Positions 28,269 to 36,726 of a DNA stretch of 64,000 bases are shown piece by piece. The stretch spans positions 248,001-312,000 of the forward strand of contig NZ_JBBKTU010000001.1 in NCBI RefSeq assembly GCF_037892605.1. Direction: 5' to 3'. Under the pieces are notes generated by a model. That model was given only the letters and a program-made list of their open reading frames with translations. It had not been told where the DNA came from and did not search any database. Positions within the stretch are counted from its first letter, which is position 1. Each line of letters starts with the position of its first letter. Both the position numbers and the translations under genes were made by a program. The stretch comes from Lacibacter sp. H407. GTDB taxonomy: Bacteria > Bacteroidota > Bacteroidia > Chitinophagales > Chitinophagaceae.

Positions 28269-28820
28269 ATGATTGAACCGGGTACAGGCATATTATTGAT
28301 TTCCGATCCATTTTTAAAAGATCCCAACTTTATGCGTACGGTTGTGTTGCTTTGTGAACACAAAGACGAAGGCAGTTTTGGGCTGGTGATCAACCGTACA
28401 TTTGAACAAACACTCGATCAATTGATCACGGAACTGGAGGGCTATTCTGTTCCCGTACATTATGGCGGTCCAGTTCAAATGGATACGCTGCATTTTTTGC
28501 ATCAACTGCCCGATGAAATTCCCGGCGGACAAGCCATTACAAAAGACATTTATTGGGGAGGCGATTTTGAAATGGTGATCAGCATGTTGAAAAAAGGTAC
28601 ACTCGACCTTGGCAAGATCCGTTTTTATCTTGGCTACAGCGGCTGGGGCAATGGACAACTCACTGATGAGATGAAAGAAAAAAGCTGGCTAACGGCAAAC
28701 GCTACCCGAAAACTCGTGTTTCAAACCGATATCGATCATATCTGGAAAGAATCCGTTAAATCAATGGGCGGTGAATTTGAACAATTGATCCACTACCCCA
28801 TCGACCCGCAGTTAAACTAA
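28269..28820 (+). CDS. YqgE/AlgH family protein
   Basis: The product is a 183-residue protein of the YqgE/AlgH (DUF179) family. Typical segments are GTGILLISDPFLKDPNFMRT at the N-terminus, SFGLVINRTFEQTL, HYGGPVQMDTLHFLH and FYLGYSGWGNGQL. The family has a conserved fold, but its biochemical role is not settled. The 3' end overlaps the 3' end of the phosphorylase gene on the other strand by 9 nt. Confidence 0.93.
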   Translation: MIEPGTGILLISDPFLKDPNFMRTVVLLCEHKDEGSFGLVINRTFEQTLDQLITELEGYSVPVHYGGPVQMDTLHFLHQLPDEIPGGQAITKDIYWGGDFEMVISMLKKGTLDLGKIRFYLGYSGWGNGQLTDEMKEKSWLTANATRKLVFQTDIDHIWKESVKSMGGEFEQLIHYPIDPQLN

Positions 28821-29639
28821 GCCTTCAATTAACGATGCAAACAAGGTACTGAGTTTTTCGTCCGCCTTACCTGCCACTTCAATGATCTCGGCAATATTTA
28901 CCGGCTTTAAATTTTCGGGATCACATTCATCTGTAATCACACTTACTGCCAAACATTTTAAACCGATCTGGTTGGCAACAATTACTTCCGGTACCGTACT
29001 CATGCCCACCATATCTGCACCGGTGCTGCGCAACCATCTGTACTCTGCTCTTGTTTCCAGGTTTGGCCCCATCACTGCAACATAAGTCCCTTTGTGTAAT
29101 GGAATATTTTGCTCCGTTGCTTTTTGTAACATGCGTTGTTGTAATGAAGCATCATACGGCGCACTCATATCAACAAATCGTTCACCCAACGAAGGATCGC
29201 TCAATCCACGCAATGGATTATCAGGAAGCATATTGATATGATCATCGATGAGAATAAGATCGCCTTTTTTGTAATGGAGATTCATACCACCGGCAGCGTT
29301 ACTCAACAGCAGTGTTTCAACACCCAATGCTTTCATTACACGAATAGGGAACGTAACCTGTTGCATACTATACCCTTCATAATAATGAAACCTTCCCTGC
29401 ATGGCAATTACCTGCACACCTCCAATTTTGCCGTATAATAAATTTCCTTTGTGAAACTCAACGGTAGCTTGTGGAAAATGAGGGATATCGGTATAAGGAA
29501 TCGTGAGCTCCACCTCTATTTTATTAACCAATGCTCCAAGCCCGGTACCAAGTACAATACCCACCACCGGCTTTGCTTTCATACCCCGTTCTGCTAAAAA
29601 AGAAGCTGATTCCTGAATTGCTGCAACAATATTGTTCAT
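28812..29639 (-). CDS. punA: Purine nucleoside phosphorylase, possibly adenine-nucleoside type
   Basis: This is a trimeric-type purine nucleoside phosphorylase of 275 residues, which cleaves purine nucleosides with phosphate. Landmarks are VLGTGLGAL (29-37), RFHYYEGY (83-90), GPNLETRAEY with Glu195 and VGMSTVPEVIVA (211-222). The base-site residue that is Asn243 in mammalian PNP is Asp237 here (SVITDEC). In known enzymes Asn favours 6-oxopurines, while Asp at this site (MTA phosphorylase, or the engineered N243D human enzyme) accepts adenine nucleosides. The gene is divergent from the arsenosugar operon with only 56 bp between them. It might remove adenine from the ArsS product, or simply serve purine salvage. 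Confidence 0.93.
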   Translation of the reverse strand: MNNIVAAIQESASFLAERGMKAKPVVGIVLGTGLGALVNKIEVELTIPYTDIPHFPQATVEFHKGNLLYGKIGGVQVIAMQGRFHYYEGYSMQQVTFPIRVMKALGVETLLLSNAAGGMNLHYKKGDLILIDDHINMLPDNPLRGLSDPSLGERFVDMSAPYDASLQQRMLQKATEQNIPLHKGTYVAVMGPNLETRAEYRWLRSTGADMVGMSTVPEVIVANQIGLKCLAVSVITDECDPENLKPVNIAEIIEVAGKADEKLSTLFASLIEGLV

Positions 29640-29651
29640 TCGTTGTATTAA

Positions 29652-29679
29652 TTGAGTTATTTATTAATCTATAATTTTC
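29652..29679 (+). promoter_or_regulatory. Possible Bacteroidota-type promoter of the arsenosugar operon
   Basis: TTG at 29652-29654 and TAATTTTC at 29672-29679 are 17 bp apart, close to the Bacteroidota form TTTG, about 19 bp, TAnnTTTG with one mismatch in the -7 element. It lies 16 bp before the first ATG of the operon. The 56-bp region must also hold the divergent punA promoter. The match is weak. Confidence 0.3.
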
Positions 29680-29695
29680 CCACTTACGTATATCC

Positions 29696-30970
29696 ATGAA
29701 AATAGGTTTTTTGCGATTACGACCCTTCTTCATACTGTTTCTTTTTCCGGCATCCCTTGTATCGGCTCAGAACGGATACAAAACGGGTGATGCTGTGCAA
29801 AACTTTCCCATCAACAAAACACTGAACCAGGAAAAACCTGCCACGAACTTCAATTCGTTACAGGATGACATTACGATTCTTGACTTTTTTGGCACATGGT
29901 GTGTTCCCTGTATCAAAGCAATACCACAGCTTGTAAAAATCCAGGAGAAGTTTAAAGATAAGCTGACGGTTGTTCTGGTATCAAATGAAGAAGAAGCAAG
30001 ATTACAGAAGTTCCTTGCGGCAAGAAAAGATTTTGCTTTCCCGATTGTTTCGGATGCAGATAACAGCATTACCAATTTATTTCAGCCGCCAGCCTACCCC
30101 TATACCATCATTTTGAAAGATGGAAAGATCATTGCCATTACAGAAGCTGAAAAAATTACAGAGGAAGCAGTTGCTAACTGGATGAAAGGAGAAAAGCAAC
30201 CGATCGAAGAACAGAAAACGACAAGTGTACCAACCACGAATTACAATGAAGTGATGAATACAAAAACACGCAGCAAAAATGTGTTAGTAAAACTGTCGCA
30301 GGATTATATCTATGCTGCAAAAACAGGCGAAAGCACTGCGGCATTGGAAGAACAACTCCGGTCGATCACAATCACTGATCTGCAAAACAAATTAAGTACG
30401 GATGATGAGAAGAAAGCATTCTGGATCAATCTTTATAACGGTTATGTACAGGCTGCTTTGCAAAAGAATCCTGATGCTTACAAAAGCAGAAGTGCATTCT
30501 TCAAAAGCAAGCAAATCACTATTGCAGGATTGCAGTTAAGTCTTGATGATATTGAACATGATTTTCTACGTCGTTCAAAAATTAAATGGAGCGGCGGCTA
30601 TCTTAATAAACTTTTTCCCGGTAAAACTGAAAAGGAATTACGTGTAAAGAAATTAGACTATCGTTTACACTTTTCGCTGAATTGTGGAGCGAAAAGTTGT
30701 CCGCCGATTGCTTTTTATAATCCTGAAAACTTACATCAACAATTGGATATTGCAGCAACTGCTTACTTAACCGGCGAAGCGGAATATGATAAGCAAGCAA
30801 ATACCATGAAGCTTCCTGCTATTATGGGATGGTTCCGGAAAGACTTTGGCGGCAAGAAAGGAATGATCCGTTTGCTGAAAGAAAAAGCGATTATACCAAC
30901 TGATGTGAATCCGAAAATCAAATTCAAATCATACGACTGGACATTATACTTAAACAATTATCAGAACTAA
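29696..30970 (+). CDS. Secreted thioredoxin-like/DUF547 fusion protein
   Basis: The product has 424 residues and two modules behind a signal peptide (about 1-25, ending VSAQN). The first is a TlpA-like thioredoxin domain (about 30-165) with the active-site motif GTWCVPC and the cis-Pro segment PPAYPYTIIL. The second is a DUF547 domain (about 190-410) with AFWINLYNGYV, LDDIEHDFLR and HFSLNCGAKSCPPIAFY. DUF547 resembles cysteine-peptidase or transglutaminase folds but its activity is not established. It heads the arsenosugar operon, 10 nt before the AhpD-like gene. A role in periplasmic thiol or arsenical redox chemistry is an inference. Confidence 0.9.
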   Translation: MKIGFLRLRPFFILFLFPASLVSAQNGYKTGDAVQNFPINKTLNQEKPATNFNSLQDDITILDFFGTWCVPCIKAIPQLVKIQEKFKDKLTVVLVSNEEEARLQKFLAARKDFAFPIVSDADNSITNLFQPPAYPYTIILKDGKIIAITEAEKITEEAVANWMKGEKQPIEEQKTTSVPTTNYNEVMNTKTRSKNVLVKLSQDYIYAAKTGESTAALEEQLRSITITDLQNKLSTDDEKKAFWINLYNGYVQAALQKNPDAYKSRSAFFKSKQITIAGLQLSLDDIEHDFLRRSKIKWSGGYLNKLFPGKTEKELRVKKLDYRLHFSLNCGAKSCPPIAFYNPENLHQQLDIAATAYLTGEAEYDKQANTMKLPAIMGWFRKDFGGKKGMIRLLKEKAIIPTDVNPKIKFKSYDWTLYLNNYQN

Positions 30971-30980
30971 AACCAACATC

Positions 30981-31316
30981 ATGCACAATCATTATTACAA
31001 CGCAGAAGATCTCGGCAAATTTGGAAAGATCGGTGAATACCAAAAAGACCTGGCAGATAAATTCTTCGCATGGTACGGCGCCACATTTGCAGACAGTGCT
31101 CTAACAGCAAAAGAAAAATCATTGATCGCTTTGGCAGTAGCACATGCCGTGCAATGTCCCTATTGTATTGATGCATACAGCAGCGATGCATTTGAAAAGG
31201 GTTGGGATGAAGCGCAAATGATGGAAGCAGTGCATGTAGCGGCAGCCATTAAAGGCGGTGCAGCATTGGTGCATGGTGTGCAAATGATGAACAAGGTGAA
31301 AGAGATCGCTATGTAA
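30981..31316 (+). CDS. AhpD-like arsenosugar biosynthesis-associated protein
   Basis: The product is a 111-residue protein of the carboxymuconolactone decarboxylase/AhpD fold. The redox motif is CPYC (Cys59 and Cys62) in VAHAVQCPYCIDAYSS, as in alkylhydroperoxidase AhpD. It corresponds to the 'arsenosugar biosynthesis-associated peroxidase-like' family, in which some members carry selenocysteine; here both residues are Cys codons. It lies between the thioredoxin-DUF547 gene and arsS. It could reduce pentavalent arsenicals or protect the radical SAM enzyme, but the substrate is unproven. Confidence 0.9.
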   Translation: MHNHYYNAEDLGKFGKIGEYQKDLADKFFAWYGATFADSALTAKEKSLIALAVAHAVQCPYCIDAYSSDAFEKGWDEAQMMEAVHVAAAIKGGAALVHGVQMMNKVKEIAM

Positions 31317-31357
31317 AACCAGACCCAACGAATTACCAACCATCAATTACTCAACAG

Positions 31358-32425
31358 ATGAGCAGCAACACGAAATCATTAAAGGCACAGGGAAACAGTT
31401 TGGCAGATGTACATGAGCAGATCGAGATTTTAGAACATGGTTATAACGGCAACGAATATCGTCTGGTACCTTTTCAGCAAAAACTAGAGAGCATTGGTCT
31501 GTATCCATTACTGTCAACACAATTGGAAATATTCCAGATCAACGTTGGTAAAATGTGTAACCAGGTGTGCAAACATTGCCATGTGGATGCAGGCCCCGAC
31601 CGTAAAGAGATCATGACCCGTGAAACCATGCAGTTGTGTCTGGATATACTTGCAGCCAATCCTTCATTTAAAACAGTTGACCTTACAGGCGGTGCACCGG
31701 AATTGAATCCGGATTTCCGTTGGTTTGTGGAAGAGATCAAAAAGCTTGGGAAGCATATCATCGTCCGTTGTAATCTCACCATCATTCTGGCAAATAAACG
31801 TTTTCATGACCTGCCTGATTTTTTCAAACAGCATCAAATAGAAGTTGCCTCATCTCTTCCCTCCTATTCAAAAGACCGTACAGACCGTCAGCGTGGTGAT
31901 GGTGTATTTGAAGATTCGGTGAAAGCATTACAAATGTTAAATGCAGTTGGTTATGGAGTGGAAGGCACGGGGTTAATTCTGAACCTTGTTTACAATCCCG
32001 CCGGAGCTTTTTTACCGGCACCACAAAACGCTTTGGAAAAAGAATACAAAGCAGCGTTGAAAAAAGATTTCAATATCGTTTTCAATTCGTTGTTTACGAT
32101 TACAAACATGCCTATCAGCCGTTATCTCGATTACCTGTTGCAAACAGAAAACTACGAGAAGTATATGGAAAAACTGATCGCTGCATTTAATCCGGCTGCT
32201 GCTTCAAACGTGATGTGCCGAACAACACTTTCCATTGGCTGGGATGGTTATATCTATGATTGTGATTTCAACCAGATGCTGGAAATGAAAGTATCGTGTA
32301 AAGGATCGCAGCATTTATCAACCTTTAATGCAGCAGCATTAACTAACAGAGAAATTATCATCAACCAGCATTGCTATGGCTGCACAGCCGGTATGGGCAG
32401 TAGTTGTGGAGGCGCTGTAGCCTAA
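31358..32425 (+). CDS. arsS: Arsenosugar biosynthesis radical SAM protein ArsS
   Basis: ArsS is the radical SAM enzyme that joins a 5'-deoxyadenosyl group to dimethylarsinous acid, the committed step to arsenosugars. It has 355 residues. The iron-sulfur motif CNQVCKHC has Cys67, Cys71 and Cys74. VDLTGGAPELNP is the SAM-side GGE-like segment. The C-terminal DUF3641 region ends in HCYGCTAGMGSSCGGAVA with Cys339, Cys342 and Cys350, probably extra cluster or substrate ligands. Some relatives have selenocysteine in this tail; here it is Cys. The order arsS followed within the operon by arsM supports the call. Confidence 0.95.
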   Translation: MSSNTKSLKAQGNSLADVHEQIEILEHGYNGNEYRLVPFQQKLESIGLYPLLSTQLEIFQINVGKMCNQVCKHCHVDAGPDRKEIMTRETMQLCLDILAANPSFKTVDLTGGAPELNPDFRWFVEEIKKLGKHIIVRCNLTIILANKRFHDLPDFFKQHQIEVASSLPSYSKDRTDRQRGDGVFEDSVKALQMLNAVGYGVEGTGLILNLVYNPAGAFLPAPQNALEKEYKAALKKDFNIVFNSLFTITNMPISRYLDYLLQTENYEKYMEKLIAAFNPAAASNVMCRTTLSIGWDGYIYDCDFNQMLEMKVSCKGSQHLSTFNAAALTNREIIINQHCYGCTAGMGSSCGGAVA

Positions 32426-32505
32426 TTGAAAACCGTTTATATAGTTGATTTTTAAAAACCGCATGCACAATTATTTCGTTTATACGTAGGCGTAATAACT
32501 GTGGT

Positions 32506-35500
32506 ATGGCGAAACAATTTTCGGTAATTCATTATAATAAATCATTCCTGCTTATTCTCACAAAGCGATTTGTTGTTGTAACTGTATTATCGTTTCTTTT
32601 TGTTTTACCAACAATTGCGCAGGTTACAAGTGCCGGTATACGTGGTACTGTAAAAGCGGAAAATGGTGAAGAGCTTGAAAAGATCACGGTGCAGGCAATT
32701 CATGAACCAACAAGATCAATTTATACAACCGCTTCGCAAAAAGGCGGTACGTACAACTTACCCAACCTCAAAAGCGGTGGTCCTTATACACTCATTTTTT
32801 CCTATATCGGTTTTGCGGGTGATACACTTACAGATATTCAATTAAGTTTAGGCAACACCGAAACTATCAACACTGTGTTGCAACCACTTGCTACAACATT
32901 AGACGATATTATTATCAGAAGTAATAAAAAAATCATTCGCAGAACCGGTGCCGGCACTTCTATTTCAAAAAGCCAGATTGAAAATTTTCCTACCATCAGC
33001 AGAAGCCTGCAGGATTTTACACGGTTAAGTCCGCAGGCAAATGGTAACAGTTTAAGCGGCACCAATTACCGATACAATAATTTAAGTATTGATGGCGCTG
33101 CATTGAACGATGCTTTTGGTTTTACTGAACCTGCAAGCGGTGCAGGTGGATCATTGGCATCGGGCACGCCGGGTGGTTTAGCAAAAACACAACCGATCAG
33201 TTTAGAAGCCATACAGGAAGTACAGGTAGAAGTATCGCCTTACACCGTTACATTGGGGAATTTTACAGGCGGCAGTATCAACGCTGTTACAAGAAGTGGT
33301 ACGAATCAATTTTCAGGTTCTACATTTTTCTCCGGAAGAAATCAATGGTTAACGGGACCTACTGCAGATGCAAAACGTCAACGCATTGAAAACTTTTCTG
33401 ATTATCAAACCGGCTTTCGTTTAGGCGGCCCCATTGTGAAGAATAAACTTTTCTATTTTACAGCTATTGAAATTGCCAGAAGAAACGAACCTGTTGCATT
33501 TGCACCAGGCAGCGATGGATCAGCGATACCGTTTGCACTTGCAAAAGCATTGTACGATACGGTTCTATCCCGTTACAATTATGATCTTGGCTCTTATGAA
33601 GATGTCACCTTAAAGATCAACAGCGATAAATTTTTTATGAAGCTGGATTGGAATGTGAACAGTGTACATAAGCTGAGCATCCGGCATAATTATGTACAGG
33701 CATTTGCAGATAACAATGAACGTTCAGCCAATATTCTCAACTTCGGCAGCCAGGGCTTTCGGCACAACAGTAAAACGCATAGTGCCGTGTTTGAAGCAAA
33801 ATCAAATTTCTCCGACCGTTTGTCCAATAACCTGATCATCGGATTTACAAATACAAAAGATGAGCGCCAAATCAAAGGAGATCTGTTCCCACATATTGAA
33901 ATTACTTACAACACTGCCAACACTATTTACCTGGGTGCTTACCGTGAAGCAGCGGTATATGGATTGAATTTAAAAACACTTGAACTTACGGATAACCTTA
34001 CGTTCTACCGAAGAAAACAAACGATCACCATTGGCACGCACAATGAATTTTACAATATCGACTATCGCTTTCTTACAGCTTTTAACGGAAGATGGGCTTA
34101 CAGAAGTGTAGATGATTTTTATGCCGATAAGCCAAGCCGCATACGTGGCGTGTACAACTTGCAGAATAACGATTATGAATTCAACCGCAACAATCCATCA
34201 GCCAGTTTTCGTGTGTTTTTATTGAGTCAATACATACAGGATGAAATTGCGGTAACAAAAAACTTACGTGTAACAGCAGGCATCCGTTTTGATTTTACAG
34301 CTTACCCCGACAGGCCTAATGTAAATCCCGATGTAACAAAAACAAAAGGATTCGAAAACTTTTCAAACAGTAACAACCCATATCCGCAAATTGCACCAAG
34401 AATCGGTTTCAACTGGAATATTAATGGAACGCAACAACTTGTTGTAAGAGGTGGAAGCGGCATCTTCAATGGTCGTATGCCATTTGCATGGCTTGCCTAT
34501 CCGTATTACAACAGTGGTACAACATATGGCAATGTAGATTTTCGTCCAACAACAAATGTTCCGTTGATCAACGATGTATCACAGATCGCTGCCACGTATC
34601 AGCCCGGCATACGGGAGATCAATTTGCTTGATAACAATTACAAACTGCCACAGGTATTCCGTAACAGTTTAGGGATTGATTTCAAAACTGAAAATGGATG
34701 GTCAATATCTGCTGAAGCTGTTTATACAAAAACATTGAATGATGTTTTGTATAAAACCATCAATCTCAAAGACAGCACCGCCAGCTTAACCGGAGCAGGT
34801 GATAACAGAACGGTGTATCTTGGAAATGGAAATGCACAAAAGCTGAATCCTTCATTCACCAATGTATTCCTGCTCACCAATACCAACCAAGGTTACCGCT
34901 ATCAACTTTCTGTTACAGCTGGAAAGCGCATCAAAGCATTTCAATTTTTTACTGCTTACACTTATGGCGTATCAAAAGATGTTTCCAATGGTGTGCGTGT
35001 TTCACCACAAGCGAATTGGGAATTCAATCAAACGATTTTACCGAATGCCCCGCAGTTATCTTATTCTAACTTCGATCTGCGTCATCGAAGCATCAGCAAT
35101 CTTCAATACAATCAAAAATGGAAACACAGCAGTGTAAATGTGATCTTTGTTTACACGCTGCAATCCGGCAGTCCGTTTACCTATACCTATATTGGCGACA
35201 TAAACCGTGATGGTTCGCCCAATAACGATCTGATCTATATTCCACGCAATCAAATTGAAAGTAACCTGGTTGATATAAAAGATGCAGCCGGAACTATTGT
35301 AACAACTGCTGCTGCACAATGGGAACAGTTGAATAACTATATCGAACGTGATCGCTATCTCAGGAAACGAAGAGGCCAGTATGCAGAGCGAAATGGAGCC
35401 CGCACTCCCTGGAATCAGCAACTTGATATGAAGGTTACGTATTCGATACAATTAGGTTCCGAAGAACAAAAGCATACACTTGGCTTTTCACTGGATGTAT

Positions 35501-35712
35501 TTAATCTTTCCAATCTTATTTCGAGAAACTGGGGACGGCAATATTATGTGCCCAATATTTTAAACAGCAGTTACCAATTACTCACTGTTGCAAGAGTGAA
35601 CAGTTCATTACAACCGGAATTAAATTTTTCGAATCCGCAAACAACAGCCTGGCAATACGATGCACTGATCTCCAGAGCGCAGGGGTTATTCAGTATTCGT
35701 TACAGCTTTTAA
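32506..35712 (+). CDS. TonB-dependent outer-membrane receptor in the arsenosugar operon
   Basis: This is an outer-membrane receptor of 1068 residues. A signal peptide ends near residue 38 (VLPTIAQ). A carboxypeptidase-regulatory-like domain follows (about 46-120, IRGTVKAENGEELEKITV), then a plug with TGAGTSISKSQIENFPTIS and VSPYTVTLGNFTGGSINAVT, and a barrel of the 'Oar-like' type ending in IRYSF. It is not a SusC/SusD pair, since no SusD gene is nearby. An 80-bp gap separates it from arsS, and the PiT permease gene begins 9 nt after it. The ligand could be a phosphorylated or arsenic compound; nothing in the sequence proves this. Confidence 0.93.
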   Translation: MAKQFSVIHYNKSFLLILTKRFVVVTVLSFLFVLPTIAQVTSAGIRGTVKAENGEELEKITVQAIHEPTRSIYTTASQKGGTYNLPNLKSGGPYTLIFSYIGFAGDTLTDIQLSLGNTETINTVLQPLATTLDDIIIRSNKKIIRRTGAGTSISKSQIENFPTISRSLQDFTRLSPQANGNSLSGTNYRYNNLSIDGAALNDAFGFTEPASGAGGSLASGTPGGLAKTQPISLEAIQEVQVEVSPYTVTLGNFTGGSINAVTRSGTNQFSGSTFFSGRNQWLTGPTADAKRQRIENFSDYQTGFRLGGPIVKNKLFYFTAIEIARRNEPVAFAPGSDGSAIPFALAKALYDTVLSRYNYDLGSYEDVTLKINSDKFFMKLDWNVNSVHKLSIRHNYVQAFADNNERSANILNFGSQGFRHNSKTHSAVFEAKSNFSDRLSNNLIIGFTNTKDERQIKGDLFPHIEITYNTANTIYLGAYREAAVYGLNLKTLELTDNLTFYRRKQTITIGTHNEFYNIDYRFLTAFNGRWAYRSVDDFYADKPSRIRGVYNLQNNDYEFNRNNPSASFRVFLLSQYIQDEIAVTKNLRVTAGIRFDFTAYPDRPNVNPDVTKTKGFENFSNSNNPYPQIAPRIGFNWNINGTQQLVVRGGSGIFNGRMPFAWLAYPYYNSGTTYGNVDFRPTTNVPLINDVSQIAATYQPGIREINLLDNNYKLPQVFRNSLGIDFKTENGWSISAEAVYTKTLNDVLYKTINLKDSTASLTGAGDNRTVYLGNGNAQKLNPSFTNVFLLTNTNQGYRYQLSVTAGKRIKAFQFFTAYTYGVSKDVSNGVRVSPQANWEFNQTILPNAPQLSYSNFDLRHRSISNLQYNQKWKHSSVNVIFVYTLQSGSPFTYTYIGDINRDGSPNNDLIYIPRNQIESNLVDIKDAAGTIVTTAAAQWEQLNNYIERDRYLRKRRGQYAERNGARTPWNQQLDMKVTYSIQLGSEEQKHTLGFSLDVFNLSNLISRNWGRQYYVPNILNSSYQLLTVARVNSSLQPELNFSNPQTTAWQYDALISRAQGLFSIRYSF

Positions 35713-35721
35713 ATCCACCAC

Positions 35722-36702
35722 ATGACGATCCTCTTATTTCTTGCTGTGCTTTTACTTACATACGCCAATGGTGCGAATGATAATTTTAAAGGAACTGCTA
35801 CTTTATGGGGAAGTGGTACGTTGAATTACAAGCAAGCACTGTTACTTGCCACACTATTTACATTTGCCGGATCGATCTGTTCCTATTTCCTGGCAAACGG
35901 TTTGGTAAAAAATTTTTCGGGTAAAGGTTTGGTGCCCGATGAAATATTACAAACGAAAGAATTTGTATTAGCCGTTGCAGGCGGCACCGGCATTACTATT
36001 TTACTGGCAACGTTTTTAGGTTTTCCTGTTTCAACCACACATGGGTTAGTAGGTGCATTGGTTGGTGCAGGTATTGTAGCAGCAGGCAGCAAGGTTGATC
36101 TGAGTGTATTGGGCAAAACATTTTTTCTTCCCTTACTATTCAGTCCGTTGATCGCCATTCTTATAACAGGCATTCTGCATAAAATCATTTCCACAACAAA
36201 GAAAACCGACTATACTGTTGCTGGATTATCCATAACAGGCAACGGATCGTTTCTTAACCCGCTTCACTATGTCAGCGCAGGCGTTGTAAGTTTTGCAAGA
36301 GGGTTGAACGATACACCTAAACTCATTTCACTGCTATTACTTTCAACATATTTCAGTATGCCCATCAACTTTTTACTACTTGCAGTTGTAATGGCAATCG
36401 GAGGATTGATCAATGCACGCAAAATTGCTGAGACCATGAGTAAAAAAATTACAAGGCTTTCACCCCAACAGGGATTATTGGCGAATATGGTTACCGGCAC
36501 AATGGTGATCATGGCCAGTAAGTTTGGGTTACCCGTTTCTACCACACATGTATCTGTTGGTAGTATTTATGGCATTGGTCTTTCTGCAAAAACTGCCGAT
36601 AACAAAGAAATAGCGAAGATCGGATTATCATGGCTACTCACATTGCCAATTGCAGCCATCATCAGTGCAACCATTTATTTTATTATATCGTATATCAACT
36701 AA
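35722..36702 (+). CDS. PiT-family anion permease
   Basis: This is an inner-membrane permease of the PHO4/PiT family with 326 residues and about nine to ten hydrophobic helices. It shows the two inverted family halves: YANGANDNFKG with FPVSTTHGLVGALVGAG in the first and SFARGLNDTPKLISLL with LPVSTTHVSVGSIYG in the second. The signatures differ from classical PitA, which has GANDVANAFG, and the protein is shorter, since PitA is near 500 residues. Its place 9 nt after the TonB receptor and 24 nt before arsM suggests transport of phosphate, arsenate or an arsenosugar-related anion. Confidence 0.93.
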   Translation: MTILLFLAVLLLTYANGANDNFKGTATLWGSGTLNYKQALLLATLFTFAGSICSYFLANGLVKNFSGKGLVPDEILQTKEFVLAVAGGTGITILLATFLGFPVSTTHGLVGALVGAGIVAAGSKVDLSVLGKTFFLPLLFSPLIAILITGILHKIISTTKKTDYTVAGLSITGNGSFLNPLHYVSAGVVSFARGLNDTPKLISLLLLSTYFSMPINFLLLAVVMAIGGLINARKIAETMSKKITRLSPQQGLLANMVTGTMVIMASKFGLPVSTTHVSVGSIYGIGLSAKTADNKEIAKIGLSWLLTLPIAAIISATIYFIISYIN

Positions 36703-36726
36703 ACTCACCATCAAATAAAAAAGACA

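Noticed and set aside
28181-28393. Small minus-strand ORF before the YqgE gene
   Set aside because: It overlaps the start of the YqgE/AlgH gene and has no independent support.
30981-32425. Selenoproteins with in-frame TGA
   Set aside because: Both reading frames are complete with Cys codons at the relevant places, so no recoding is needed.
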